From NCBI GenBank assembly GCA_030147505.1, contig JASBVG010000089.1:1-64000 (forward strand): a stretch of DNA of 64,000 nucleotides, written 5' to 3'. The notes beneath the pieces were generated by a model. The model searched no databases and had not been told where the DNA came from. It was given only the letters and a program-made list of their open reading frames with translations. The translations under genes were made by a program, and so were the position numbers. Origin of the DNA: Tardiphaga sp. (GTDB lineage Bacteria > Pseudomonadota > Alphaproteobacteria > Rhizobiales > Xanthobacteraceae). Shown one piece after another: positions 7,592 to 15,842 of this stretch; the stretch's first letter is position 1; every line of letters begins with the position of its first letter.

Positions 7592-8437
7592 ATGGCGAAC
7601 CAAGCACATGTGGAGTGGCTGAAGGACGGAAGTCTGAGAGCAAAAGCGCAACAGGGACCGTACGCCTCGTTCGATTTCAGCGGAGAATCGGTCAGCTACG
7701 ATTTTTCTGAGCTTAAGCTCACAGGCTGCAACTTTCGGGGCTGCGATCTCAGAGGGTCCAAATTCCGGCGAACGCACTTCGATAACTGCTTTTTTGCAGA
7801 CTCATCTTGGGGTGGAGCCGATTTTGCCGAAGCGACCTTCAGCAACGGAAATTATCGCGGGGTCAAGAATCCGGATCGCGCCTTCAATCTGGCGACCGCG
7901 CGAGCCTATGGCTTCGAGAACGAGTTTGAAACCGCGCAGCCGAGCAATATGCTCGGTTTCAATTTTGATTGGGAGTTAATTGGCAAGGTTGGAAAGCTTC
8001 CACTCTTTGGCGTTTCGAGCGCCACTCTAATTCTCATGCCGATCTTCTTTTATTTGACAGCGCACTATAATCGCACGCTCGGCTCTCTGCGAGAAGCGTT
8101 CCCACTTAGCGCTGACAACGCATTAGCGATAGCAGTCGGTAAGCTGCCGATTCTGCATATTCCTTCACTGTCTTTCCTCGCACTTGTCGCAGCGTTCTCG
8201 CTAGCAGTTGCATCGGCGATATACTCATTTGCCTGTCCGCCGCTTCCGAAAGAATTTAGCTTGACCCAGTGGCAGTACCAGCTTGAAAAATCGCCAATAC
8301 CCTACAAGGCACAAGCTTGGGCTCACCGATGGCTGAGAGTGATCTGCGTAGTATTCTACTGTTTGGGAGGCGGTCTCGGCGCTTACGTCCTCGCAATCAA
8401 GCTATGGCGCACGGCGAAGTATATATGGTTGGCGTAA
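7592..8437 (+). CDS. Pentapeptide-repeat membrane protein
   Basis: A 281-residue protein. Residues about 26-95 are pentapeptide repeats (FDFSG, YDFSELKLTGCNFRGCDLRGSKF, ADFAEATF), which fold as a right-handed beta helix. Three hydrophobic helices follow (near 145-160, 195-215 and 250-270), so it is an inner-membrane protein with a cytoplasmic beta-helix. GGAG precedes the ATG by six bases. Such accessory membrane proteins in prophages often act in superinfection exclusion or other phage competition; that is inference from position. Its AT content is higher than that of the replication and head genes. Confidence 0.75.
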   Translation: MANQAHVEWLKDGSLRAKAQQGPYASFDFSGESVSYDFSELKLTGCNFRGCDLRGSKFRRTHFDNCFFADSSWGGADFAEATFSNGNYRGVKNPDRAFNLATARAYGFENEFETAQPSNMLGFNFDWELIGKVGKLPLFGVSSATLILMPIFFYLTAHYNRTLGSLREAFPLSADNALAIAVGKLPILHIPSLSFLALVAAFSLAVASAIYSFACPPLPKEFSLTQWQYQLEKSPIPYKAQAWAHRWLRVICVVFYCLGGGLGAYVLAIKLWRTAKYIWLA

Positions 8438-8487
8438 CCAAGTGAGAAAACAGCAAACGTTACGGCTGGTTTGCGAGAAACCTTAGA

Positions 8488-9195
8488 ATGCTTCCATTCA
8501 ATGATATCATGTCTGCTGCCAACGTGCTGACGGAGGCGATGAACGATGTCGCGCAAGATCTTGCGGTCGGCGATGTGGCGGACGAGGAAGACTTTTCAGG
8601 TCAGTTGATCGGGCGCTGGAAGGAGCGGCTGTCCGCAATGGAAACAGAGGGCTCACGCTGGAACGTAAAAGCTTCAGTTACTGAGCATCTGGACGGCCCC
8701 GCACTTCCATCTGTACGGCTCTCGTCAAGGCAAACGACCCGTCACGGTAAAGGGTCGGAAGAGAGCTGGTCGGGTGCCGATATCTTGGTGGTCGTTGAGA
8801 TTAACACTCCCGACTATCAAACGAGGAAAGGCATTCTGATACAATCGAAGCGCCTTGAGAAAGGGAAGTCCCTCAATCGTGCGGCCGCCGAGGACTTGCG
8901 AGGGCAATGCCGCGATATGCTAAATTTATCAGCATCAAGTTTCGTGTTCGTGTACGCAGAGACGGGAGTCACGGCGCTTTCTGCTGCCTTGGTCGAAGGA
9001 ACGGAACGACGCGACCTCCACGAATTAGAACAGTGGCCGGACTCTGCGAACGTGCTCTTTATAGACTTTTTCAAATGTTGGGCAGGTGATCCGCGCCTTA
9101 AAGCCACGAATCGCGAATCACTGGCGATTCTGCGGTCTCAGTGCGAGGCTCGGAATGCCGTTCTGATCGAAGCTAGCAAAGATAGGAAGAAATAG
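8488..9195 (+). CDS. PD-(D/E)XK nuclease-fold-like protein
   Basis: A 235-residue soluble protein of unrecognised family. Residues 96-123 read SGADILVVVEI ... GILIQSKRL, the spacing of a PD-(D/E)XK core: D98 and E104 on one strand and Q119-x-K121 on the next, with RHGKGSEESW just before. In this fold the acidic pair and QxK bind metal and cut DNA. A second half (SSFVFVYAETGV, NVLFIDFFKCW) looks alpha/beta and completes the domain. The preceding gene ends about 50 bases upstream, so the two may be cotranscribed. The nuclease assignment rests on motif reading only. Confidence 0.5.
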   Translation: MLPFNDIMSAANVLTEAMNDVAQDLAVGDVADEEDFSGQLIGRWKERLSAMETEGSRWNVKASVTEHLDGPALPSVRLSSRQTTRHGKGSEESWSGADILVVVEINTPDYQTRKGILIQSKRLEKGKSLNRAAAEDLRGQCRDMLNLSASSFVFVYAETGVTALSAALVEGTERRDLHELEQWPDSANVLFIDFFKCWAGDPRLKATNRESLAILRSQCEARNAVLIEASKDRKK

Positions 9196-9202
9196 CGGAC
9201 CT

Positions 9203-9592
9203 TCACCGGGTTACCTGCCGGACATCTTCAAAATTGCAATTCGCACACTTAAGATGATGATCCCGAACGCCTAAATCGCCGAAATGAGGGCTTAGGACTG
9301 AACGCGTTACGCGTAGCTCACTCTTGCCGCAGGATGGACAGCGCTCGCCGCCTCCATCGAGAGCTTTCAGGCGTTTAATCTCGGTTTCCAACGCTTCGAT
9401 CTTATCTAGAAGCTGCTTCCGTTCGTCATTTGCGTCAAATGCGCTCTCTTGAGCGTCTAGCAGCTTACCTTGCAAGGCGATGATGCTTTCTCGAATCATT
9501 GCCTCGTCTCGTATGTCGAGCACAGCCTTGGATAGGTCTCGCGCGCTTTTGATCGCAGACAGCATGCCCGCAATCGCTCCAACGTCCACCAT
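9203..9592 (-). CDS. Coiled-coil protein with C-terminal zinc ribbon
   Basis: 129 residues. An N-terminal helical region (AIAGMLSAIKSARDLSKAV) leads into a coiled coil near 40-80 (heptads in LLDKIEALETEIKRLKAL). A zinc ribbon follows, with CPSC near 86-89 and CANC near 118-121. Related short proteins occur scattered in phages and genomic islands with no known function. It is transcribed toward the nuclease-like gene and ends only eight bases from it, so it is a separate unit. Its promoter must lie in the divergent gap at 9593-9795. Confidence 0.6.
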   Translation of the reverse strand: MVDVGAIAGMLSAIKSARDLSKAVLDIRDEAMIRESIIALQGKLLDAQESAFDANDERKQLLDKIEALETEIKRLKALDGGGERCPSCGKSELRVTRSVLSPHFGDLGVRDHHLKCANCNFEDVRQVTR

Positions 9593-9723
9593 CCCAATTC
9601 TCCCGATCTGATCTATGGCATTGTACTATCTCGCAAATCTCGGTCAGCTCCAGCACTGAGCAGATTTGAGCCATCACTTTCCCCAACTATGTAGGTACAT
9701 CCTGAGCGGGACAGTCCTACACA

Positions 9724-9774
9724 GCGCGCGGGGTTGACCGTCTCGGGGCAATGGCCCCGCGCGCACCCCGAGAC
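9724..9774. promoter_or_regulatory. Two interlocked perfect inverted repeats
   Basis: Stem A pairs GCGCGCGGGG (9724-9733) with CCCCGCGCGC (9755-9764). Stem B pairs GTCTCGGGG (9740-9748) with CCCCGAGAC (9766-9774). The arms alternate A-B-A-B, and only one base separates the last two, so in RNA both stems can hardly form together. This is the form of a two-state switch about 22 bases upstream of the next gene's start. As DNA, the two overlapping dyads could be operators for the divergent genes. Confidence 0.55.
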
Positions 9775-9795
9775 ATGCCCCGATCTGGACATCCC

Positions 9796-10074
9796 ATGAG
9801 CACCGACGAAACGGTCAGCCTGACTGAGCTGGCCGCTATGAACGTCTCCAACCGATTCACCCGCCTGTCCGACGCGCTCGAAAAGATCGCCGCGAATAGC
9901 GAGCGCCTCGCAAACGCGCTTGAAGCGCTAACCGCCGTGGTGTCGTGCGCCACTGAGATTGTTGAGCCGGAAGAGCCTGGCGGCGTGACTCGGTGCACAA
10001 TCCGGACACACGTCGCGAGCCCGATCATGCTTCAAGGCCGGGCTGCCGACGATTCCATAGATGAGGAACAATGA
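9796..10074 (+). CDS. Hypothetical element protein
   Basis: A 92-residue acidic protein starting MSTDETVSLTELAAMNVSNR. The central helix (SDALEKIAANSERLANALEALTAVV) looks like a short coiled coil and suggests oligomerisation. An upstream in-frame start at 9751 is less likely, because it would place the interlocked repeats within the coding region. The stop overlaps the ribosome binding region of the next gene. No family recognised. Confidence 0.5.
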   Translation: MSTDETVSLTELAAMNVSNRFTRLSDALEKIAANSERLANALEALTAVVSCATEIVEPEEPGGVTRCTIRTHVASPIMLQGRAADDSIDEEQ

Positions 10075-10075
10075 G

Positions 10076-10255
10076 ATGCGACCTGAGCAGGCGAACGCTA
10101 TCCAGCATGCCGCGTTGGCGCTGGAACTAGCTGCCGTCGCTGTCCATGGCCTGACGGTCCGCGCGTTGAAGCAATCGCGACCGCCGGGCTACAACGAATT
10201 CGAACCTGATCCGTACGGAAAGGCTAATCATGACCGGCCTGAACGTCAGCATTGA
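10076..10255 (+). CDS. Small hypothetical element protein
   Basis: 59 residues (MRPEQANAIQHAALALELAA ... ). The first half is an Ala/Leu-rich amphipathic helix; the tail is hydrophilic. GAGGA lies before the ATG. The gene overlaps the start of the gpZ-like gene by 26 bases in another frame, which suggests it belongs to the same transcript. Function unknown. Confidence 0.45.
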   Translation: MRPEQANAIQHAALALELAAVAVHGLTVRALKQSRPPGYNEFEPDPYGKANHDRPERQH

Positions 10256-10832
10256 TGCCCGGTCGCTAGAGCGATGGGCGGACGAGTTGTCCGCGCGAGG
10301 CATCAAGAACGCCATTCGCCGCGCCGTCGATCAATCGTCCACTGCAGCCCGACGCAAGGCGCTGGACACGATGTCAAAGGACATCGGCGTGCCAGCCGTT
10401 CGCATCAAGGGCGCGGTTGGCAAAGTCATTCGCACGACGCAAAGCAGCCTATCCGCGAGCTTCACGACCACAAAGCAGCGCATCGGCATCAAGAACGTGT
10501 CGGGCTCATCGCTCACAAAGGCGGGGCTGACCGCGAGCACGCATCGCCTGGGCGGCGGTGGCAGCTCGCGGCTGATCGTCAAAGGCGCCTTTGTCATAAA
10601 GTCCAATGGCGGCCAGTTCGTCGCGGTGAGACGGGGCAAGAGCCGGAAGCCCATCAAAGGCATCTTCGCCGAAACGCCGGCAACGGCGATGGGGCAGAGC
10701 CGCGCACCCGCGCAGGTGGCTTGGCATAAGGCCGCGGACGCAGAGCTGTCGCAGCGATTGCCGCGTGAGCTTCAGAAGCAGTTCTTCAGCGAGCGGCTTT
10801 CAGCCGCTTCGCCGCCAGATACTGGCGACTAA
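10230..10832 (+). CDS. Prophage minor tail protein Z (gpZ)-like
   Basis: A 200-residue basic protein. It follows the lambda gpZ pattern: an N-terminal helix pair with conserved Ala/Arg (NAIRRAVDQSSTAARRKA), DIGVPAVRIKGAV, a Gly/Ser-rich basic middle, GAFVIKSNGGQFVAVRRGKS, and a C-terminal RLPRELQKQF like the RLPKEL of lambda. gpZ acts at the tail end that joins the head and is needed for infectious particles. It sits upstream of the terminase genes, although in lambda it comes after the capsid genes, so the order is unusual. Confidence 0.7.
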   Translation: MTGLNVSIDARSLERWADELSARGIKNAIRRAVDQSSTAARRKALDTMSKDIGVPAVRIKGAVGKVIRTTQSSLSASFTTTKQRIGIKNVSGSSLTKAGLTASTHRLGGGGSSRLIVKGAFVIKSNGGQFVAVRRGKSRKPIKGIFAETPATAMGQSRAPAQVAWHKAADAELSQRLPRELQKQFFSERLSAASPPDTGD

Positions 10833-10846
10833 CACCAATCGAGACA

Positions 10847-11196
10847 GCAGCGCGTGCCGTGAGATGAGACGCACGTAGGCGCGCTGCCTAGCACGTTGAG
10901 ACAGGCGGACGCCCTAGTCAGGCTCCGTCCAGCGCTCAACGTGCGCCAACCCCGTCAGCGCGCGATAGCCCGCGAGCGACGGCTCAGCAGATCGCACCGT
11001 ATAGCGCGTAGATGAGGCGCCTATGCGCGTGCGATCTGCAACAGACACGAGGCGGCAGCCGAGCACGTATCGCGCTGTACGGCCTCTACAGCCACGCCAC
11101 GCGGGCAGGCGGACGTAACCTCTCGCGTGGCGCGGCTTTCACCCCATCCGGCGGTCCCATGGGTCCTTCCGGCCGCAGGCTGAGAAGGCTTGCGGC
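10847..11196 (+). ncRNA. Candidate structured RNA, several hairpins
   Basis: The 390-base gap before the small terminase gene holds a run of inverted repeats: 10847-10887 (8 bp), 10891-10944 (10 bp with an inner GGACG/CGTCC stem), 10952-10982 (5 bp plus an inner 4 bp), 10987-11039 (11 bp, GCAGATCGCAC), 11091-11136 (9 bp CGCCACGCG extended by 3 more after a mismatch), 11148-11172, and 11172-11196 (9 bp with one G-U). No coding frame explains it. Strand is assumed from the flanking genes. It could be a phage-encoded RNA, a long structured leader of the terminase operon, or a set of protein sites. Confidence 0.5.
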
Positions 11197-11222
11197 GCGC
11201 TGCCGCATGATTCCGATCAAAA

Positions 11223-11759
11223 ATGTTCGAAAAATCGATAGCAGAGGTGACCTTGGCAAAGCGGGGCACAATACGGCAAGCGGCCGATGCCTCTGGCCTA
11301 GACCAAGCGACGATCCGGCGGGCGCTCGAAGCGGCCGGCGTTGAAGGCCTCAGCGTGCAAGAGGCCGTTCAAGTCGCGAGAGAGAACGCCGATCCTGACC
11401 GGATCATCGGTCACGCGGCCAATGGACGAGGTGAGGGCGGTGGCAATCGGATGACGCCGCTGACTATCGCGAAAGCTCGTCGGGCGGAACTCGAAAATCA
11501 GCGCCTTGAGATCGAACTGGCGAAAGCGGCAGGCGAATTGATCGACCGGGCGTCCGTCACGCGGGTAGGCGTGCATCTCATAACGACCGCGCGGACGGCG
11601 CTGTTGTCGTTGGGGCATCGCTTAGCTCCGAAGGTGGCCGGGAAGGCTGACATCGGCGAACTCAGTCGCCTAATCGAGGCTGAAGTGCGCGACGTGCTCG
11701 GAGCCCTCTCAGATGAAAAGAAGTTTCTCACATCCTTAGATGATGACGCACTCACATGA
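11223..11759 (+). CDS. Terminase small subunit, Nu1-like
   Basis: 178 residues. The N-terminus is a helix-turn-helix (RQAADASGLDQATIRRALEA) that would recognise the packaging site. The C-terminal half has the usual helical segment of this family (TIAKARRAELENQRLEIELAK; VHLITTARTALLSLGHRLAPKVAGK; ELSRLIEAEVRDVLGAL) that joins the large subunit. The listed ATG lacks a good ribosome site; a TTG at 11253 preceded by GAGGTG is a credible alternative. It overlaps the large subunit start by ATGA. In satellites this protein redirects packaging to the satellite genome. Confidence 0.8.
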   Translation: MFEKSIAEVTLAKRGTIRQAADASGLDQATIRRALEAAGVEGLSVQEAVQVARENADPDRIIGHAANGRGEGGGNRMTPLTIAKARRAELENQRLEIELAKAAGELIDRASVTRVGVHLITTARTALLSLGHRLAPKVAGKADIGELSRLIEAEVRDVLGALSDEKKFLTSLDDDALT

Positions 11760-13546
11760 ATATGGAAATGCTTGCACGCGCTTGGGCAGGGGCATTTGCA
11801 CCGCCCCCGCGAGTGCAACCGGCGGCGTTTGCCGAAGCGGAGATCATCCTGCCGGGGTCGGCAAATTCCGTACCGGGACCGCTCCGTCTAGCGCCATACC
11901 AGCGCGAGCTTGTGGACGCGATTGCTGATGAGGACGTTGAAACTGTCGTCCTCATGCTGTCGTCCCAAGTCGGGAAGTCAATCAGCATTGACGCGATGAT
12001 GGGGTATTGCATCGCCTGCGATCCAGGCCCGATGATGCACGTGTCTCCAACCGGCACCCGCAGTGAAGAGTTCGTACGGGATCGTTTTGATCCGCTTGTC
12101 GACGCGTCACCTTCACTGCAAAAGCTCGTCGGTAAAGGACAGAGCACCAGGAAAGGAAGCTCCGGCGGAGCGAATTCGCTCTCATCCAAATCGTTCCCAG
12201 GTGGACAGTTGAACTTCGCGTCTGCTCATAAGCCGGATGAGCTAGCGGCTCGCGCGATCAAGTACCTATTTTTGGATGAGGTTGACCGCTTTCCCATTTC
12301 TGCAGGCATTGAGGGCAGCCCAATTCAACTTGCCGTCAAGCGAACCACGACGTTTGCAGGTAAGGGGCGCAAGATTATCGCGGTTTCGACTCCCACGTCT
12401 CGGACTGCCTCTCGCATTAATCATTGGTTCCTGAAGGGTGATCAACGGCGCTTTGTAGTCACATGCCCCGACTGCGAGCTTCCGTGCGCATTGTCGTTCG
12501 ACAATCTAAAATGGGAAGCGGGTAAACCGGAGACGGCATATCTCGCCTGCAGCGAATGCGGCGCCGTGCACGATGAGGTGCGGAAACGCGCGATGGTCTC
12601 GAATGGATATTGGGAGGCGACCGCGACCGGCGATAAAGGCGTTCGTTCTTACCACCTGAACGAGCTGGCCTCTATGTTCTCTACGCTTGAGTCTGTTGCT
12701 CGCACGTTCGAAGGCGCTACGACGCCTGAGGAAAAGCAGGCATTCTACAATACGGCGTTGGCCCAAGTATACGACGCGAGCACAGAGGTTGAGCTTTCCG
12801 CTTCTGATCTGCAGCGCCGAGCGGAGCTGCTTAGAAAACCGTATTCTTCGGACATACTTTTCGTGACGGCCGGCGTTGACGTTCAAGGTGATCGCCTCGA
12901 ATGCACTTATCTCGCACACCACGCCGACGAGACGAGGACGGTGCTAAACCATATCAAGCTTCCCGGTGATACATCGGGCGATGCGGTATGGCGCGACTTG
13001 GATCAAGCGCTAGGTGAGACTTTCGATCTGATTAGCGGAAATGCCCTGCCGATTGCGATGACGGCAGTGGACTCAGGGTTTAACGTCGACCAAGTAATCA
13101 AATTTGTGCACGCGCAAAGGCGCAAGCGCAGAGCGATTCACGTGGTCAAGGGCATGAGCGGGTTTGACAGGTTGCCGCTTGTGCGGGGCGGGAAGCTCAA
13201 AGGCCAGACACAGCTTCTGTTGGTCGGTACCGACACGGTCAAGCATTCTGTCCAGAAGCATCTCGCGCTGGCGGAGGTGGAGCCGGGCTACATCAGACTG
13301 CCGGATCATCTGCCGGCTGAATATTTCGAGGGCCTCGCATCTGAAGAGCTTCGAGTTCGATACGTTAAGGGGCACCCTCAGCATTACTATCACCGTACTG
13401 TGCGCAAAAACGAGCCGCTAGACTGTCTCGTCTATGCGAGCGCCATCGCTAAAGCCGTAAATCTCCAATCGATCATCGCCCCGCAGAAATCGGGGCCATC
13501 CATGGCAGAGCTAGCCGCTCAGCTAGCCGCCGCACATAACTCCTAA
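11756..13546 (+). CDS. Terminase large subunit, gpA family
   Basis: A 596-residue packaging motor. The ATPase part has the Walker A variant SSQVGKS near 68-74 and Walker B LFLDEVDRF near 171-179. A zinc-finger-like pair CPDC near 236 and CSEC near 265 follows, common in gpA/GpA-type terminases. The RNase H-like nuclease part has GVDVQGDR near 371 and AVDSGF near 436, supplying metal-binding aspartates. Length is normal for the family (lambda gpA 641). No frameshift is visible. It cuts concatemeric DNA and drives it through the portal. Confidence 0.92.
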   Translation: MNMEMLARAWAGAFAPPPRVQPAAFAEAEIILPGSANSVPGPLRLAPYQRELVDAIADEDVETVVLMLSSQVGKSISIDAMMGYCIACDPGPMMHVSPTGTRSEEFVRDRFDPLVDASPSLQKLVGKGQSTRKGSSGGANSLSSKSFPGGQLNFASAHKPDELAARAIKYLFLDEVDRFPISAGIEGSPIQLAVKRTTTFAGKGRKIIAVSTPTSRTASRINHWFLKGDQRRFVVTCPDCELPCALSFDNLKWEAGKPETAYLACSECGAVHDEVRKRAMVSNGYWEATATGDKGVRSYHLNELASMFSTLESVARTFEGATTPEEKQAFYNTALAQVYDASTEVELSASDLQRRAELLRKPYSSDILFVTAGVDVQGDRLECTYLAHHADETRTVLNHIKLPGDTSGDAVWRDLDQALGETFDLISGNALPIAMTAVDSGFNVDQVIKFVHAQRRKRRAIHVVKGMSGFDRLPLVRGGKLKGQTQLLLVGTDTVKHSVQKHLALAEVEPGYIRLPDHLPAEYFEGLASEELRVRYVKGHPQHYYHRTVRKNEPLDCLVYASAIAKAVNLQSIIAPQKSGPSMAELAAQLAAAHNS

Positions 13547-13557
13547 AAGGGACTATC

Positions 13558-13908
13558 ATGCCTGCGAAGAAAGTTGCCACCGTGAGCGGCGACACGAACA
13601 GCGCTGTCATCAGCGAGCGGCTCCGCGTAGCTGCGATCATTGAGTCGCCGGAAGGCAAGCGCAATCCGGCGCTGGCTAACGAGCTTGCATTCCGGGCCAG
13701 TTTGGACGCTGAAACCGCAAAGGCTATCTTGGCGCACGCGCCAGCGGCAAATCCTTACCTTGCTGCAATGAGTGCTGAAGGACCGCTCGGCGTCGGAGCG
13801 GACCTTGCTGAAATCGGTGGCGATCCGAAGGCGGCTCGTCTGAAGGAACTGGCGGCTTCAATGGAGGCGTTCAACGCCTCTGCTGGCTACGGCCGGGGCA
13901 ACGCCTAA
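13558..13908 (+). CDS. Scaffold-like protein (C-terminal domain of phage head proteases)
   Basis: A 116-residue protein without a protease domain. Residues 20-62 (ERLRVAAIIESPEGKRNPAL and onward to AILAHAP) resemble the C-terminal scaffold region that follows S49/ClpP-type prohead proteases. Residues 89-113 (DPKAARLKELAASMEAFN ... GYGR) recur almost unchanged at 152-177 of the 254-residue protein encoded at 15829-16593. A scaffold works by binding the capsid protein during shell assembly; a capsid-binding tail is inferred. AAGGGA precedes the ATG. Its stop overlaps the portal start by TAATG. Confidence 0.5.
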   Translation: MPAKKVATVSGDTNSAVISERLRVAAIIESPEGKRNPALANELAFRASLDAETAKAILAHAPAANPYLAAMSAEGPLGVGADLAEIGGDPKAARLKELAASMEAFNASAGYGRGNA

Positions 13909-15569
13909 TGGTAGCGCATCGTCTTAAAGCGCAGACCGTCCGGCGCGCAGCCAAGACGGTGAAGGCCCTTGAAGCCGTCGCCGACACGCCTGCAGCAACA
14001 AGCGCGCCGCAGGCCGGCTTGTTGGATGGGGCAGACGGGAAGCGATCCCTGATATGGGATAACAACCCGGCAGCCAACATGACCTTGGGCTATGGCCTAT
14101 TCAACGTGGCGCCCGGCAGCGAAATCTCCCGCGAGCGGCCATTAGGTGCCGCACTTGCAAAGGAGATGGTCAGCAGCAACCCGCAGATTGCAACGATCTG
14201 TGAGAACCTTCCGACTCTGGCGGTGGGCAACGGTTTGACCTTGTCGTCACGGCCCGACGCGAAGGCTCTCGGCATCGCACCAGAGGTCGCGCGTGAGTTG
14301 TCGGACGACATTGAGCGTGAATGGCAGGCGTGGGCGTCTGACCCCATGGAATGCGACGCCACTGCCAGACACAACGTCCACCAGATGGCGTTCGCGGGCT
14401 TCAAGTCGTGGCTATTGACCGGGGAACTGGCGTTTCTGCTCGATTGGCAGACCGGAGGCGGTGCGGTCTCACGGACAAAGGTGCGATTGCTCGACTCCTT
14501 TCAGATCGATATGAGCATTAGCCGGCAGCACGACAATGGATGCGTTTTCCAGGGCGTCCAGTTTGATAAGTCTAACCGTGTAGTCGGGTATTGGGTCAGG
14601 CAGTCAGCGCTTGGGAACATTCGGCAGGTGAAGCCGGCTGTATTTGTCAAAGCCCGCACTTCCTGGGGCCGCGAGCGAGCTGTCCTTCTGTTCGACCTGT
14701 TAGGGCCGGGACAGGTTAGGGGTTTGACGCCGTTGATTGCGGCGTTACCGCCAGCGCAGGCCAAGGCCATGTTGCGGGAATACACCCAAGCCCAGGCGCT
14801 GGTTCAGGCCATGTTGGCCGCGACGATTGAAAGTGATCTGCCGAATTCGGTCGCTCTGAATGGCTTCGCTACCGAGGGGCAATTTGGAGTTCCGAGCATA
14901 TCGCCGGAGACCATGATCAAGTCGCGTAACGATTACTACACAGGGGCAAAAATCGATCTGACTGCGGGTAAGGTTGGACAGCTTCACCCCGGTGACAGAC
15001 TGCACCTGCATCGCTCGGAAGGCCCGAACTCCACATACGACCCGTTTGACGCATCAATGGGGCGAGATGTGGCGAAGGCGGCCGGTGCTAACGTCGAGGA
15101 CACAAGCGGGGACTTTAGCAAATCGAATTTCTCGTCAGCTCGCCTGGCGGGCGATCTGCCTCACCGTATCACAAAACGTCGTCGCGCAGCGATTGCTGAA
15201 CGCTTCTATTCGTCGATCTTTCGCGCGTGGCTGGAAGAGGCTTGTGAGACCGGCCGGATCAAGCTTCCCCACGGCGCTCCGCAGTTTTGGGAGAACCCGG
15301 CAGCATACGCAAAGTGCGCATGGCATGGCGAGGGCGTAGCAGTCGCGGACAAGCTGAAGAGCGTTCAGGCCGATCTGCTCGAAGTAGAGAATGGCTTCTC
15401 GACATACGAAGAGAAGCTGGCTGAACGTGGCAAAGACCTTGAGACGACGCTTCGCCAGCGCAAGGCCGAAAGAGAGATGTTCGAGGCAGCCGGGCTTCAG
15501 TATCCCGCTCCGAAATCGCAACTCGTCATCGAGGCCGGCAGGTCTGACGATGATCAGGTGCTCAGTTAA
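13908..15569 (+). CDS. Portal protein, lambda family
   Basis: A 553-residue protein with the lambda gpB layout: SSNPQIATICENLPTLAVGN early, WASDPMECDATARHNVHQMA, the stem region with GPGQVRGLTPLIAALPPAQA, then SEGPNSTYDPF and FSKSNFSSARLA, and a C-terminal charged helix (TYEEKLAERGKDLETTLRQR). It forms the dodecameric DNA channel at one vertex of the head. Length matches the family (lambda gpB 533). Start overlaps the scaffold-like gene. Normally gpW precedes it; here gpW follows. Confidence 0.9.
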   Translation: MVAHRLKAQTVRRAAKTVKALEAVADTPAATSAPQAGLLDGADGKRSLIWDNNPAANMTLGYGLFNVAPGSEISRERPLGAALAKEMVSSNPQIATICENLPTLAVGNGLTLSSRPDAKALGIAPEVARELSDDIEREWQAWASDPMECDATARHNVHQMAFAGFKSWLLTGELAFLLDWQTGGGAVSRTKVRLLDSFQIDMSISRQHDNGCVFQGVQFDKSNRVVGYWVRQSALGNIRQVKPAVFVKARTSWGRERAVLLFDLLGPGQVRGLTPLIAALPPAQAKAMLREYTQAQALVQAMLAATIESDLPNSVALNGFATEGQFGVPSISPETMIKSRNDYYTGAKIDLTAGKVGQLHPGDRLHLHRSEGPNSTYDPFDASMGRDVAKAAGANVEDTSGDFSKSNFSSARLAGDLPHRITKRRRAAIAERFYSSIFRAWLEEACETGRIKLPHGAPQFWENPAAYAKCAWHGEGVAVADKLKSVQADLLEVENGFSTYEEKLAERGKDLETTLRQRKAEREMFEAAGLQYPAPKSQLVIEAGRSDDDQVLS

Positions 15570-15578
15570 CGAGGCAAC

Positions 15579-15842
15579 ATGCAAAATTGCACGCCCGGCG
15601 GGGGCATTCCCGCCGTTGATGATCCGTGCGCGATGTTGAGTCAACTCCGCGCCGCCCTGTTCCAACTCTTATCGGGTCAAGCGCGGGCAGAGGTGCGTAA
15701 CGGCGACCAATGGTCCGTTTGGCATCGCGGGGACGCCAAAACGCTCCAGAAGGAAGTACGGCGGCTCGAACTCATTTGCGAAGGGGGCGGGCCACGAGCC
15801 GCCCGTGTGGGAAACTATCGAGGACATTATGGGCGACACTGA
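15579..15842 (+). CDS. Head-tail joining protein, gpW-like
   Basis: 87 residues. After a short N-terminal extension, residues 16-70 follow the gpW fold: LSQLRAALFQLLSGQARAEV, a beta-hairpin (WSVWHRGDA), then KTLQKEVRRLELI. Lambda gpW (68 residues) has ARAALHDLMTGK and a second helix DLKKYIAELE in the same places. gpW closes the filled head and forms the site for the tail. The C-terminus is Gly/Arg-rich. GAGG precedes the ATG. Its end overlaps the next gene by 14 bases. Confidence 0.75.
   Translation: MQNCTPGGGIPAVDDPCAMLSQLRAALFQLLSGQARAEVRNGDQWSVWHRGDAKTLQKEVRRLELICEGGGPRAARVGNYRGHYGRH

Noticed and set aside
9724..9774. H-type pseudoknot formed by both stems at once
   Set aside because: The last connecting loop would be a single base across a ten-pair stem, which is not sterically possible; alternative folding is preferred.
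11012..11344. 110-residue open frame in the hairpin region
   Set aside because: It crosses the start of the small terminase gene in another frame and is Arg/Gly-rich; the hairpins explain the region better.
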